Part shown: in pieces, positions 26,880-39,640 of the stretch
Numbering within the stretch: the stretch's first letter is position 1
Layout: the number at the start of each line of letters is the position of its first letter
Assembly: GCA_945910005.1 (NCBI GenBank)
Contig: OX246741.1
Location: 49,001,167 to 49,065,166, forward strand
DNA: 64,000 bases
Direction of reading: 5' to 3'
Source of the DNA: Isoperla grammatica
Taxonomy: Eukaryota > Arthropoda > Insecta > Plecoptera > Perlodidae
The notes under the pieces: model-generated
Databases searched by the model: none
Seen by the model: the letters and a program-made list of their open reading frames with translations, nothing else
Told to the model about the DNA's origin: nothing
Made by a program: the position numbers and the translations under genes

Positions 26880-28400
26880 CCTTAACGTCACCATTTCTTC
26901 TCTCCAATGCCACCATCTTCTTTTATATTGCGCAACCATTTCCCATTTCTAGAACTCTTTGACAACTCTTCTTTTATTTTATATTGCCGAGTTGTTTTTG
27001 TTTTATAAGTACACAGATATACAGACAGACCCATTATATTATTCAACAGTAATGACTTGCAGGCCAGCAAAGCGGCAACGTTGGTTCTAAAAGGATGCGA
27101 TGCTGGCTTCACTTATAGATGTACAAACAGGCAATAGGCGCTCTCAAATATCCTATGAATATTTATCTCCTAAGAGCAACTTATTCCCGTATATTTACAC
27201 AGATTTACACAAACGGAGTACGTCTCTTGATCTACGATTCTTTCAACGGTGTTCGTCATCAGCTACCCCTTTGATGTTTAAAACTACCCCTAAAGTCCAT
27301 TTCAAAGTGCGATAATTATTGGTGACATGCGAATTATGTACAGGAGGACGGAATAACGCTGAAATATGCAGTAAGATGATGGGGAGGTCAAAAACATTGG
27401 GTACCTAGCCTAGTAGGTGTAGAACAGAGGTTTACAGATACCATGGTTACGTGGAGGGGGTGCGGTTCGGTGTTACTTTACTACATTAGTATAACACTTC
27501 ATGGAAGATATTTTTCAGGTTTCTAAAATTATAAACAATATTTGCCTTGTACATCTCTAAGCATTCGATAATTATAATACACAGTCAATACGTAATGTTG
27601 TTCAATGATATTAACTCTCCGCACCAGTACAGATTCCAAACAGCTTATTATACGACAAAAGAACCGTATAGCCAGTATTCTTAAAACATAAAATGAGCAA
27701 GTTAGTTTTTTATAATATCTTAAGATTATCTTTTTGATTTTATGATAGTTTTTAATAACTGAAACTCTTCTGCTAATGCATCGTGTTTTCCGTCACAGTA
27801 TTTAAACTCTATTCTATATAGATAGATTTTTGCAAAATTTTGAAATATGTTGACGCATTAAAGCATTTTTTACAGGGGAGGTAATATGGGTACCGCTACG
27901 TATAGGATTATATTCATAGATTTATGTATATATTTTGTAAGGCTCCAACTATCGCGCTTGTAATGTATTCTTAACACAAATTTAAACATTATGTAACAAC
28001 CGAAGTATCTTACATCTTCAAGGTAATTAATATCTATAGGACAACACAACAAAGACCACTCATAACAGAATGATACGCATGCAGCTGCTTTTCCGTACAA
28101 TAAATTAACAATCCACTAATCTAGCCAGTCAATTCCTTTGTTCTGGTTTAGTGGGACAAGTAGGCCTACTCTCAGAATACAACACATCTTTACACAATAT
28201 GTTTGAATAATACAAACTTCTATATCTGTGCGTAATGCTCTTAGTCAGGAAGATCACGAGTTTGATTCCAAATATCGACATGTTTTGACCAGTTTAACTG
28301 AGGTGTTTGTCATTCGTAGGCCTATTAGGCAAATTTCGAGATTGAATGTTACAAAATACCTCGTACATCCCTTTCCAAATCTGTCACTACTCTACTATAT
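26880..28400. other. Intergenic DNA, no gene seen
   Basis: Short unconvincing ORFs on both strands; no arrays or inverted repeats noticed. Confidence 0.5.
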
Positions 28401-28404
28401 TATA

Positions 28405-28745
28405 GTGTCAAGAAGTAGGACCAAGAAGTAGGATCAGGGGAGTCAGGACCGCCCACAATTAGTTTCCAACTTAGCAAGTGCGAATCACTAACGGTTTTCC
28501 TGATTATCTAGTACAATTTGGTTGCGTTAAGTTTTTTGACGTAAACCTGCTTGCACGTTTTCAGTTGCATTTGCAGTTTTTTAACGGTAACGTACAAGAA
28601 AACGTGCAAGCAGGTTTCCGTCAAAAAACTAACCGCAACCAAATGGTACTAGATACTCGGGAAAAACGTCAGTTATTAGCGCTTGTTAAGTTGGAAACTA
28701 AATGTGGGCGGTCTTGATACTATCTTACTTCTTGCTGTGAGGGAC
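28405..28745. mobile_element. Large foldback (palindromic) MITE, copy 2
   Basis: Matches the 16072-16361 element along its length, with the same paired arms (ACCGCCCACAATTAG and its inverse near 28703). The centre is longer, with an extra GCACGTTTTC / GAAAACGTGC pair. The outer AAGAAGTAGGA is duplicated at the left end. Confidence 0.8.
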
Positions 28746-29762
28746 CTATACGACTGATATTATGTGTTGCCTTATTCTTTTGCTTACAGAAAAAACGACA
28801 GTGAAATAACTACATTCATGGATTCAACTGCAACTGCAGTTCTTCAACGCATTGTAGCTTCTTAGATGGCATGTGAGTCTGGCATTGAAGATATCTGTGG
28901 GTGCCACGTTTGAGTCAGGATATAATCATGGGTATAAACATTCAAATATTCTTTATTCAAACACCCTGACGACTATATGATCATAGTTGTCGAGTACGCC
29001 GTTGAACTCAAATAATCAATCAGTTTATTCAAACACAATTTAACAATACTCTTATTTACTCAATATTGTCTATCCTATTCAATCACACATGTTGTCTAAC
29101 ACTTAGACTTCCATCCCATCACCCTACACAGTCGGCAATGTGTTTACCTGCCGTTATAGCGAGGTCCTAAGCCACGCCCCCTGATCACGTGACGCGGGAA
29201 TCCCCTTACCTCGCGACGCCAGAGCCATCTGTCTTGCCGCGTCGCAACTAATAAGCCTTTACCCCGGCGGATCGCGAGCGCCGAGCGTGATAGCCAATTA
29301 CAAGAGGGTTGTGACGGGGGATTGACGCGTCACACCGAATCTAATCATTTATACATCACGTCAAGTGGAACGATAAAACTAGATCATTATGATTGAGGGG
29401 TCTAGTCTATCTATCTATATACGTGTGTAGTATGTTATATATTAGCACGGAGGTATTGCCATGTGCAAAGATCCCTTTTTGCGTTTTAGTTTTTAGATGC
29501 TAAATCGGTGCACATATATTTTTGAAAATCCTTCAAAATGTTAATTTTACACACACAAAATAAGGTGTTTCCATTCCTATTGAGATTTAGCTAAGAAATT
29601 ACATTATTACATTTTGTAGTGACAGTTGAATTAATTTGAAGTATTTGCACATAATTTTCCATGAAATGTGCAAGGAAGCCACTCATAGAAAGAGGACAAC
29701 AGTTTGACTCTAGTTTATGATGTTTTACTTTACTTGGTATTTCTGAAACTATAATACATAAC
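28746..29762. other. Intergenic DNA with a GC-rich island, no gene seen
   Basis: Bases about 29155-29340 are markedly GC- and CpG-rich against an AT-rich background, but no exon or promoter element could be supported there. Confidence 0.45.
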
Positions 29763-30250
29763 CAGAGCTGGGGAAAACGTCAAAATTTGTATTTTAGATA
29801 CAATTTAACCTACAAGATACCTTATAAGATATTTATTTTTGATACAAATGCATTATTTTGCATTTTTGAAAATACTTAAAAATGACGCTTCAATCTAATC
29901 GTACTATTCGGTAATAAGAAATGGGTTTTACGTTAGGAATAAAATTTTGGATGTTGGTTCTGGCAAAAAGAAAGCGCTTTCAAGTTGGCCGAGAAAATTT
30001 ATTGAGTACAAGTACAATGATGCTCAAGCTTGAGCTTTCAAAGTTCACAACTGGTTTTCAACACAATAAGTTGTGAAATAATGCTCGCGCAAAGCATTTC
30101 TACGTAGATTGTTAACACTACTGACAAATCCTTGTTAAAACATTTTATGAAAAAAGTAATTTTGTAAAATACTAAATACATAGACAAATGTATTTTCGAT
30201 ACAAAATACAAGCTAAATGCCTATTTTCTTTACAATGCTGTACAGCTCTG
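29763..30250. mobile_element. hAT-like MITE
   Basis: Ends CAGAGCTG and CAGCTCTG are perfect inverted repeats. Flanking 8-mers TACATAAC and GATATAAC match at 6 of 8 bases. Sub-terminal TTTGTATTTTAGATACAA and AAATGTATTTTCGATACAAA resemble the GTATTT-rich ends known from hAT MITEs. No ORF. Confidence 0.55.
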
Positions 30251-30256
30251 GATATA

Positions 30257-31003
30257 ACTAGGAAAACGCTCTGTTTGACGCGTTGATAAGCGAGCGCGTC
30301 CATATCTACGAACGTTCTGGCGAAAAGATCTCAAAGCAAATAAAAACAACAATTAACAACAATTCAAGAATGTGCATTGCAAAATTGTTCCTAATTTCCA
30401 TAGCTATTATACTTCCCGACATTGTTGGATGCAATGCTATGTGCGTTGCTATGAATTTTCGTTGTCATTCTGTCTAGTGTTTTCGCCGCGGTCCGCCACC
30501 GTTACTAACAGTTATTGACAGCATTTGAAATGTAATTTCTGCCTCTCATACATATCAAATTGCGTTTACATTAGGATATTCGTGACCAGACAAAAATTAA
30601 CTATAAGATAGCCACCTCACATTTTGCTGTTACTGTGTTTCAGAAATATATTTTCGAGTAACTTTTGTGTAACTTTGCCAATATTGATTAGATCGCCAAA
30701 ACCTGAACATATTCGTAACCGGAAAAAGCTTTAGAAAAATATGGCTATCTCACATTTTGCCGACATTTTGTTTCAGAAAAATATTTTGCAGTAACTATGG
30801 TGTAACTTTGTAACTTTTCGAACGATTTTGCCTCAAAACTATACACCTTCAATCCACATTGAGGCTTGTGGATGGTTCAAATTTCAAGTTGATCGGATTT
30901 TCCGTTCGACCGCTATCGACAGACATAAAAAAAAAAAAAAAAAAAAAACAGAACGAAGTGCCATAAGAGTCTCGTGGAGACGCTCGCTTCGCTCGCTTAA
31001 TTA
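30257..31003 (+). repeat. Dispersed repeat family E, copy 1 (long form)
   Basis: Starts CTAGGAAAACGCTCTG. It contains GTTCTGGCGAAAAGATC, a GCGGTCCGCCACCGTTACTAAC segment, an imperfect internal tandem duplication of about 125 bp (30590-30820), then GATCGGATTTTCCGTTCGACC, a poly-A run (30929-30948) and GAGACGCTCGCTTCGCTCGC at the end. Copies: 41883-42397 inverted and shorter, 62080-62440 partial. Confidence 0.7.
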
Positions 31004-31009
31004 TACTTT

Positions 31010-32027
31010 TTATAATAATGATCTTCTCGAAAGTGGCTTTGTTTTTCAAATACACTGTTTACTACAACACATGTGTACTTTACAGTTGAATTTAGTCCAT
31101 GATTATATAGATGGTAACTGGAATAGAAACACCAACCCTTGCAAACAAATATCTCTTTCTTTTTAGCCAACCAACTCTTCCCGTGCACGTGAAACTGATA
31201 GAATTGAAACGTATCGACAGCTTCCTGTGATGCTACTACAGAGGCAGAGGATTTGATCCTTATTTATGACTCTGGTACACGCCCGTCGCCCCCAGATATT
31301 GTTTTGTTTTATTTATTGTTCCGGCACTCAAGTTGGTACGAGTGATTCTGCGTGCGCGCCTTTTGTTTGGCGCAGGGATATTGCCCCATCCATCTAATCC
31401 GACAACTAAGCTGGCTAAGCGGTGCGGTATACTGATACTAACTAATGCAATCCTCTTGATACGAATAACAACGACTCTTTTATGCAGGGATTAAAAACAA
31501 TTGGGCGGGGGAAATTGAAGCAATTTATGTCATTAGTTAGACACGTACAAAATTCTCTCGTTTTTTTTATTTTTTTGTTTGAAAAGAAAAATTTCACAAA
31601 ATTGGTCATTTGCAAGAATTTCATGCGTCATGAAAAAACCACCGATTTTATAATGTAATTTACTCTCGTGTAATAAATGTTATTTTATATAAACAACGCT
31701 TTCAACAAGCAATGGTTTATATTGTTAATGAATCAAAGGATTCTGAGAATGAAAAGTGTCGAGAATTTCGTCCCGTAGTAATTAATAGGGGGTGTGGGAT
31801 TATCAACTTAATAAAACAATTTGCATTTATTGTCAGTTACAAGAACTGGCTTTCAATGCTGGACAAATTGTTTGATGGCCGTACAAGAATAGGGTATAAC
31901 GTGGAGTCCCAGACTCCAGAGACGAAAGATCTATACAAAAGTGCAATTAAAAAAACTAAAAAAATGCAACACTTCCAAGTTGAGGATATGTTATTGATCT
32001 GCCAATAAATAAATAAATAAATAAATT
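31010..32027. other. Intergenic DNA, no supported gene
   Basis: An unrecognised 98-residue plus-strand ORF (31712-32008) has a mixed, non-repetitive composition rich in lysine and glutamate, but no splice or family evidence. It runs into the (AATA)n tail of the neighbouring repeat. Confidence 0.4.
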
Positions 32028-32270
32028 CGCATTTAGAGTCTACCCACTCAGTAACGAAACTGATTTTCAGTGGGGGACTTTAATTTAAAGCGACTAAACC
32101 AACCCTGTAGGCTCCGAACACCATCAACGAGTGAGCGATAACCAATCAAAGGTTGATATTTCAAATACGAAACATATGAATCAGTGATTGGACAGTGCGA
32201 ACACCTGCGGGCAGATGCCAGAATCAACAAGGCCGATTCAGAACAAATTTGAATTTATTGAGTGCTTCGT
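32028..32270 (-). repeat. Dispersed repeat family D, copy 2
   Basis: Reverse complement of 8880-9130. An (AAAT)n run at 32005-32025 abuts the end CATTTAGAGTCTACCCACTC; such a short A-rich tail would fit a retroposon. Confidence 0.65.
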
Positions 32271-32279
32271 TCCTATTTC

Positions 32280-34015
32280 TTTATTTCGTCGACAATAATT
32301 TGGTTTCCATTTTTATTTATGTTGTATACGCTCTGTAAGTTCAGTATATTAATTTGGTATTAGAAACACATTACGGATCGTAAAAACAAACTAAACATAC
32401 AGAACAGTATACTCATTTCACACTAGCTATACAACATAACACTAATGTGATATAATTTACAGTAATTTGATTAGTTTTTATCGAAGTAATGAATGAACAA
32501 ATTAGGTCTAGCGAAATTGCTTACACAAATAAAATCTAGTGTTTCCTGTCGTTACGTCATTAGAGGTTTTATAAATGTAGGTATGCAAATACAGAAAATT
32601 ATCAACGTTGTACATGCTGTACGTTGCAAGGGCGGTACAAATGTTTCTAAAGTCATGATATGTAGATAACTCTAAAACTTGACATCATTTTAAAATAATT
32701 AATATTTTCAAATGTGTCGTGCACCATAGAATTCACATAAAATACTCTACGTTCATAAGATATACATCCATAAGATCAAACATGACAAAAAAGAACAAAG
32801 AAGATATTTTTTAAATATGCTTCTGCATAATTATAAGCACTAAAGCACAAAATTGTCTATAAGTATACCCGAATAAAATTTTAGAATTATGAAATGTTTC
32901 GTATATTTTTAATCGAAAAAGCGAATGATAATACAATGTTTGATGATTCAAGACAACCAATACATTTTTATCTGATGAAATGTGTCATCAAGACTTCAAT
33001 AATTTGGTATCAGTAGTTAAATATTTGAAATCGCTATTCTAACTATAACAAAAATACAAATGACTCGTCCTAATAAGTAATAACAAAACTCGATAGGAAA
33101 TTAAAATCTAACACCCTTTTTCCAACAGTAGTAGCAATTAGTGTTTGTATAGTAGGACAGGTGTTCTAAAACCCACCTAACAAGCAACCCAACCGCTACT
33201 CCAGCAGCTTGTTTTAATCAAAATGGCGTGTTTTATACCATCAACTCAATCGTTCATCCATCTTTGTTACGGCTGTTGTTGTTGTTGCTGCCGCTGACAC
33301 GAAACCATATTTGTCGCTGAGTTTAATCAGTTCCTTCTCATCTGGGGTGATGGGTTTGATTAATGTTCCATAACTTCATATGTGGTTATTATGTATTAAT
33401 GACTGTTCGTCCATCCGAAAACCAATGGTATTGCGTTCACTCCCATTCATCTTAGCCGGTGTCATTTCTTAGCGTTCACAGTTATCCTCGTGGTAATCTA
33501 CGCTTTATTCTGGCGATCTCATTATTATTTCGATTCATCATCACTATTTTTTTCTGCTCGCATTCGACCATTTTTTTTTCACATGGAAGATTTAGTTATT
33601 GGCCTTCTTTGAAAATGTGACAACAATTGATTATACCGCGTTTCGAGATTCTTATAAATGGACTATATAAACTATATGTGCCAAAGAAAAGAAGAAGTCT
33701 GTAGTGGAATGTAAACTTGTGATAAACTACAAAGAAGCATAAATCAAGAGAAAGAAGATTGCCACGGTGACCTCATTGTATGATTGGGTGTTTGTATTTT
33801 TTTAATTGTAAGCTTGTGCTACGGTGCTGTTATAACAGCTGCAGCGTGGACGAGAATACTGTGTGTGTGAGATAAAGTGAAATGTCAACACAGTAAGAAA
33901 ACGGTATCGCTTTACTACTGCAGTGAAACCTTATTATGGAGTTCTAACACTTTTAAACAAAGAATCAATAATAAGTTTTAATAGGTGGATGGGTGGGGGA
34001 GGACAGCAAATAGAC
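32280..34015. other. Intergenic DNA, no gene seen
   Basis: No convincing ORF, array or long inverted repeat. Confidence 0.5.
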
Positions 34016-34019
34016 CTTT

Positions 34020-34215
34020 TTCAGAATTGATCTAGAACCCTTATACACAGCTAATCACGGCCCTCTAGATCATCAATGACAACAATGCACAACAGAGAAA
34101 AGTGCACTTATTGTCTCTGCAAGGCGTGTACTATAGTTGGAATGTGCCCTGCCAACGCCTGCCAACAGACCTGCTGCTATATCATAACACTACAATATCA
34201 GAGACACTACAATAT
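34020..34215 (+). repeat. Dispersed repeat family F
   Basis: Shares AGCTAATCACGG, CTCTAGA and ATGGCAACAATG-like segments with 43815-43900, and GCCCTGCCAACGCCTGCCAA-type sequence with 61560-61700. Confidence 0.5.
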
Positions 34216-34309
34216 CGTCACATACGTCACTTGACTATTACGTCATCGAGGACAATAGCACCTTGCTAATAGTTGCAATGATGCGTCGAGCAGCGACTGT
34301 CACGTGCGT

Positions 34310-34345
34310 GTAGGGGTGGGGGAGGGGGAGGGAGGGGAGGGGAGC
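34310..34345. repeat. GGGGA-rich tract
   Basis: Short purine-rich low-complexity stretch. Confidence 0.7.
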
Positions 34346-35558
34346 AGACAGATTGAGAAACGAAGTGCGACGTGCGTGCGGCGAGTGTTTGCGCCAACGA
34401 CCGCGTGGAGCGCTGTGCGGCTACCTAACTAACCCCCCAGGGACCGACCACTTGAGAAGGCAAGCGCCGAGGATTAGTGCACATGTAGAGGTTAGGTTAT
34501 TAGCTGGGCACTCACTGATGGTCATCACTAATCGTGTTATAAACAAGTAAAAGGATTTTTTTACCGACTGGGTTAGCAAGGTTGTAGGTAGATAAATTGT
34601 GTTTTCAACCCTAGGGTTAAGGTGATAGGCCTACTCTGGCGTTTATTACGTTTTCCAAATAGGCCTACGTATAAAAAGTAACGTATACGTAATTAAAAAC
34701 TAATCTTGAAAAAAGAAAACGAAGAAGTATTTACACACAAATATGTAATGTTACGTTTGAAAGAAACCGCTAATTAATAAGTATATGCGCAAACAAATAT
34801 CAATTCTGTTTTGACGTACATTTCACATAGTATTGATAGCTTCTTAATAATTTGTACTTACGTTATTACAACTAGATGTAATGTTTATTTATGAAGCTTT
34901 AGCTACGCTTGAGCTACGCTTCTTGCTTCATACTTCATGGTTGATAATGAGACATCACATTGTACCAGGGTCGATAGAGAAGTTCTAGGGTGAAAACTTC
35001 AACTCTGATCAACTCTGATTGTATTATCACTTGTATTTCTAGCACGGTTGAAACTGCAACTGTGCACGTTTTTACTGAAAATGTATCGACATTTGAAAAC
35101 GAAATTTGTAGGTTAGGTCAAATTGTTGCGTCAATGAATTGTTTAAAACGACATAATTTTTTCTAATAAAAAATATCCAATTTTTACCCGTTAAGCAAGA
35201 ATAAGTAGGCCTACTAACACCCGAGATTTTTGACAAAACATAGAGAAATAATAAAAATAAAATAATGTTTCTGTGATCGTCTTGAAACATTGAGAGTCGA
35301 TAATGTTTCCTATCTTAAGATTTCTCTTCAAAATTCACGAAAGTATATCGTTTTATATTTCCAGCTAGTAATAGATACCCTTGAAAGTGTTCCGCCTAGT
35401 GTGCACAGCAGCCAGCCAACCCCCCTAAGTAAAGTTATGATTCGCCAACTACTGGAGAATTAGTGGATATTTAGGGGTAGTCGAGGTTCGCTTAGGGGAT
35501 GGCATTTAATTCCCCCTTAGGGCGCAACTAGCCCCCGGGTCGGTCCCCGTGGGTGCCT

Positions 35559-37190
35559 GATACAATGATAACTGGTTAGATAGCGGGGTAATTACTACAT
35601 GTTATTGAGTTTACTGCAGCCTCTGAGTGTGGTGACAATAGACCTCTACAGCCTACACGCCTTATCGTATGACTGGGTGACACATGTTTAACGTGATACA
35701 ATGATAACTGGTTAGATAGCGGGGTAATTACTACATGTTATTGAGTTTACTGCAGCCTCTGAGTGTGGTGACAATAGACCTCTACAGCCTACACGCCTTA
35801 TCGTATGACTGGGTGACACATGTTTAACGTGATACAATGATAACTGGTTAGATAGCGGGGTAATTACTACATGTTATTGAGTTTACTGCAGCCTCTGAGT
35901 GTGGTGACAATAGACCTCTACAGCCTACACGCCTTATCGTATGACTGGGTGACACATGTTTAGCGTGATACAATGATAACTGGTTAGATAGCGGGGTAAT
36001 TACTACATGTTATTGAGTTTACTGCAGCCTCTGAGTGTGGTGACAATAGACCTCTACAGTCTACACGCCTTATCGTATGACTGGGTGACACATGTTTAAC
36101 GTGATACGATGATAACTGGTTAGATAGCGGGGTGATTACTACATGTTATTGAGTTTACTGCAGCCTCTGAGTGTGGTGACAATAGACCTCTACAGTCTAC
36201 ACGCCTTATCGTATGACTGGGTGACACATGTTTAACGTGATACAATGATAACTGGTTAGATAGCGGGGTAATTACTACATGTTATTGAGTTTACTACAGC
36301 CTCTGAGTGTGGTGACAATAGACCTCTACAGTCTACACGCCTTATCGTATGACTGGGTGACACATGTTTAACGTGATACAATGATAACTGGTTAGATAGC
36401 GGGGTAATTACTACATGTTATTGAGTTTACTGCAGCCTCTGAGTGTGGTGACAATAGACCTCTACAGCCTACACGCCTTATCGTATGACTGGGTGACACA
36501 TGTTTAACGTGATACAATGATAACTGGTTAGATAGCGGGGTAATTACTACATGTTATTGAGTTTACTGCAGCCTCTGAGTGTGGTGACAATAGACCTCTA
36601 CAGCCTACACGCCTTATCGTATGACTGGGTGACACATGTTTAACGTGATACAATGATAACTGGTTAGATAGCGGGGTAATTACTACATGTTATTGAGTTT
36701 ACTGCAGCCTCTGAGTGTGGTGACAATAGACCTCTACAGCCTACACGCCTTATCGTATGACTGGGTGACACATGTTTAGCGTGATACAATGATAACTGGT
36801 TAGATAGCGGGGTAATTACTACATGTTATTGAGTTTACTGCAGCCTCTGAGTGTGGTGACAATAGACCTCTACAGTCTACACGCCTTATCGTATGACTGG
36901 GTGACACATGTTTAACGTGATACGATGATAACTGGTTAGATAGCGGGGTGATTACTACATGTTATTGAGTTTACTGCAGCCTCTGAGTGTGGTGACAATA
37001 GACCTCTACAGTCTACACGCCTTATCGTATGACTGGGTGACACATGTTTAACGTGATACAATGATAACTGGTTAGATAGCGGGGTAATTACTACATGTTA
37101 TTGAGTTTACTACAGCCTCTGAGTGTGGTGACAATAGACCTCTACATTCTACACCCCTTATCGTATGAATGGGTGACACATGTTTAACAG
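35559..37190. repeat. 136-bp satellite, twelve units, arranged as two 816-bp higher-order repeats
   Basis: GATACAATGATAACTGG recurs exactly every 136 bases from 35559. Units differ at a few diagnostic sites: AGCCT/AGTCT, TTTAAC/TTTAGC, ACAATG/ACGATG, GTAATT/GTGATT and CTGCAG/CTACAG. The variant order in units 1-6 (35559-36374) is repeated in units 7-12 (36375-37190). Only the end of unit 12 has decayed (CTACATTCTACACCCC). No ORF spans a unit. Confidence 0.95.
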
Positions 37191-37431
37191 TATAGGTTCC
37201 TTTGATTTTACTACACTATAAACTTGAACCTACACTTGTGTAGGTTCAATCACTAGAAGTCGGGCGCCAAACTTGTGTGAGTTGAAGATAAGCAGATCAT
37301 TAATCATAAAAAAAACGCATTCCATTTCTATCGATGTTAAAACTATAGCACTTCAATAATAAATTTACAAATTTAAAACAGATAGTAAATACATATTGAA
37401 TATAAAATAGTGTAGCGTTTTTTTTTAATGT

Positions 37432-37590
37432 AGTTTCAACAAACTTTAATCCAGCGATTTTCTGTTAGTTTGAGATGAAAAATTTCGCCCGGTAGAAGCC
37501 ACCGTGCATTTTATAATATGTAATGCATGGTAACCAATCCGAGATTAGTAAATTGCCCATTTAAAAAGTTTGATGAATTCGGACCTTGCA
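37432..37590 (+). repeat. Dispersed repeat family G, copy 1
   Basis: Inverse of 63381-63535. Shared landmarks are CGATTTTCTG, CGCCCGGTAGAAGCC and AATCCGAGATTAGTAAA. Confidence 0.6.
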
Positions 37591-37799
37591 CGAGGAACTA
37601 TGTACGGACATGTGAACGTAAGTAGGTCTGTGTAAAGCGTGGTGTAAAGGGTATACAAAATCCATTTCATTATCCTGTCCCGTGTGAAGTGTAGCAAAGT
37701 CAGGTGTGAAAGCCTACACTTACACTACACTTACACTACACGAAATAAGATAATCAAACAAACCTGGTGTTGCTCAGGTATAGGAAACACATCAGCTCG

Positions 37800-37950
37800 T
37801 GTTGATATGTGAACCGGGTGGGGCGAGCGATGCGTCTTTCTTTATTTGTAACTGTCCTTCATCTTCATCTTCATCCCTCACCCCTCATCGTCTCGCAAAG
37901 CAATATTGCAACGATAGAGACGTCAAGCAATAGGAATAGTTGTCATTCTA
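37800..37950 (+). mobile_element. SINE family B, tail part
   Basis: Contains CTGTCCTTCATCTTCATC, CCCTCATCGTCTCGCAA and CAACGATAGAGACGTCAAGC, the post-tRNA body of family B, just upstream of a fuller copy. Confidence 0.55.
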
Positions 37951-37952
37951 GT

Positions 37953-38130
37953 TGGCCGAGGTCGATTAGGCGTTGGTCCTGTAAACCGCGGTCCCTGCGT
38001 TCCAGGTTCGAATCCTGGCTTGGGCATGGATGTCATGTGTCGTTTTTTTATCCTCATAATCACCCACTCATCGTCTCTATTAGCCTCGTTGCAAAAATAT
38101 GGTACGTAAGACCCCAAATATCATCATCAT
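37953..38130 (+). mobile_element. tRNA-derived SINE, family B (best copy)
   Basis: A-box-like TTGGCCGAGGTCGATTAGGC and B box GGTTCGAATCC (38004-38014) lie about 40 bases apart, as in a tRNA promoter. They are followed by GGGCATGGATGTCATGTG and a tail ATCACCCACTCATCGTCTC plus TATTAGCCTCGTTGCAA. The long non-tRNA tail rules out a simple tRNA gene. Confidence 0.7.
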
Positions 38131-38139
38131 CTCTTTATA

Positions 38140-39640
38140 TTATATTATATTATTTTCAAATTTTCTAACAACAATAAACCTAAAAGTTGAGGTACTTTGA
38201 ACTTACAAGTACCTTTGGCGTTTCCCATTTTCTAAACACAATAATGCTGTATTTATTCAGGTAATCATTATTGCAAATAACACAAATATTCACAAGCCAA
38301 GCAACAATGTAACTAAAGTGCAGCACAATATTATTATGTCTACAAATATAAAAAGTAACCGTAATTTAAATTACTGAATGCAGTTATTTTAATAATTCGA
38401 CAGGTCTTCTTACTTTCGGGATATTTTTGAAAATTATTAATGAACACAAATGATGTTCTGTGCTGACTGTATTAACACTCCTAAAATTAAAAAAATGTAA
38501 ATAGGAAACTACAACACATTGAGACGTTGGCATGTGCGCGCGGAATTTGCGCTTTCTTCAATAAATCAAAATCCTAAAATTCAATTCTAATTATTTTCCC
38601 CCATGAATAAATCAGCCTCATCAACAAACATGAACGATTCAACCGTCGCGATTAGTCACATTCGATGACTAATACAAGATTGATGCAATAAAACTATATT
38701 TCCGTATGAATATAAATATAATCTAAAATATTGGAGGAAATCGCTAATGGACAGAACTATAGTTCCGAATCCCTCTTTTTGTTACTCAATCACGTTGCAA
38801 CGCGATTATCATCCGAATTATTCGATCAGCCGGGTGAATGACGGGATTATCCCGCATGAGTATAAAGATTATACTTCGGCGGTCACAAAGACTTCGGACC
38901 TCATTTCGCACCCTCGACGCATTAGCGGCGCAGATGGTGTCATGGTCAGCTATGCTATACGCGATGAAATAAAATTACATTTAATTCGAATACATAAAAC
39001 ATATGGACACAGTCCAGAGACTAATATCAAAATAATTACTTTAATAAGCCTCAACGAAATGCTATAACGGAAACGGGGTTTAAAATCAAAACCTCATTAA
39101 TTATATCATTACTTATATTTACCATAATTTGTTATACAATGTGACAGAGTTACCGCTAAACACCGGCTCATATTTCTCCAACGTGTTTCATACACTCATA
39201 CACCTGTTCATACATGTTTCGATTAGGTTCTTTTGTCACAAGTCGTGGTTTAAGTTTATATTAGAATCATTATTATAATTTTATTGATTCGGAATATTGA
39301 CAACAATAGTAATGATTATAAATATGGATAGTACTATAATGAGAGTTCACTCTGCAAACATTAACAATTAAGCTATAACGGTATAAATGCCGCGCAACAG
39401 GAAGTGGTATCGTCCACGGAAGTTCCACGACATTGCTAACTTACCGACTTCAACCCGAAAAATACACCGAGATACAACAACAATTGAAGGATCAAGTTAA
39501 TTTAACTAATGCCCGGGCTTATGATTTCCGAATAAATATTTATCTCCCTGCTTACTTGTTTTTGCCATGCCAACCACTGATCAGAAGCTGTGAAGTCAAT
39601 TCACCCAAAATATTTAGTTGAAAGTCACAAAGCCGGGCAT
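38140..39640. other. Intergenic DNA, no supported gene
   Basis: ORFs of 106 residues (38747-39067) and 62 residues (39433-39621) show no recognisable motif or splice context. Confidence 0.45.

Noticed and set aside
37953..38040. Functional tRNA gene
   Set aside because: A and B boxes are present, but the sequence continues into a repeated non-tRNA tail and does not fold obviously into a cloverleaf by eye.
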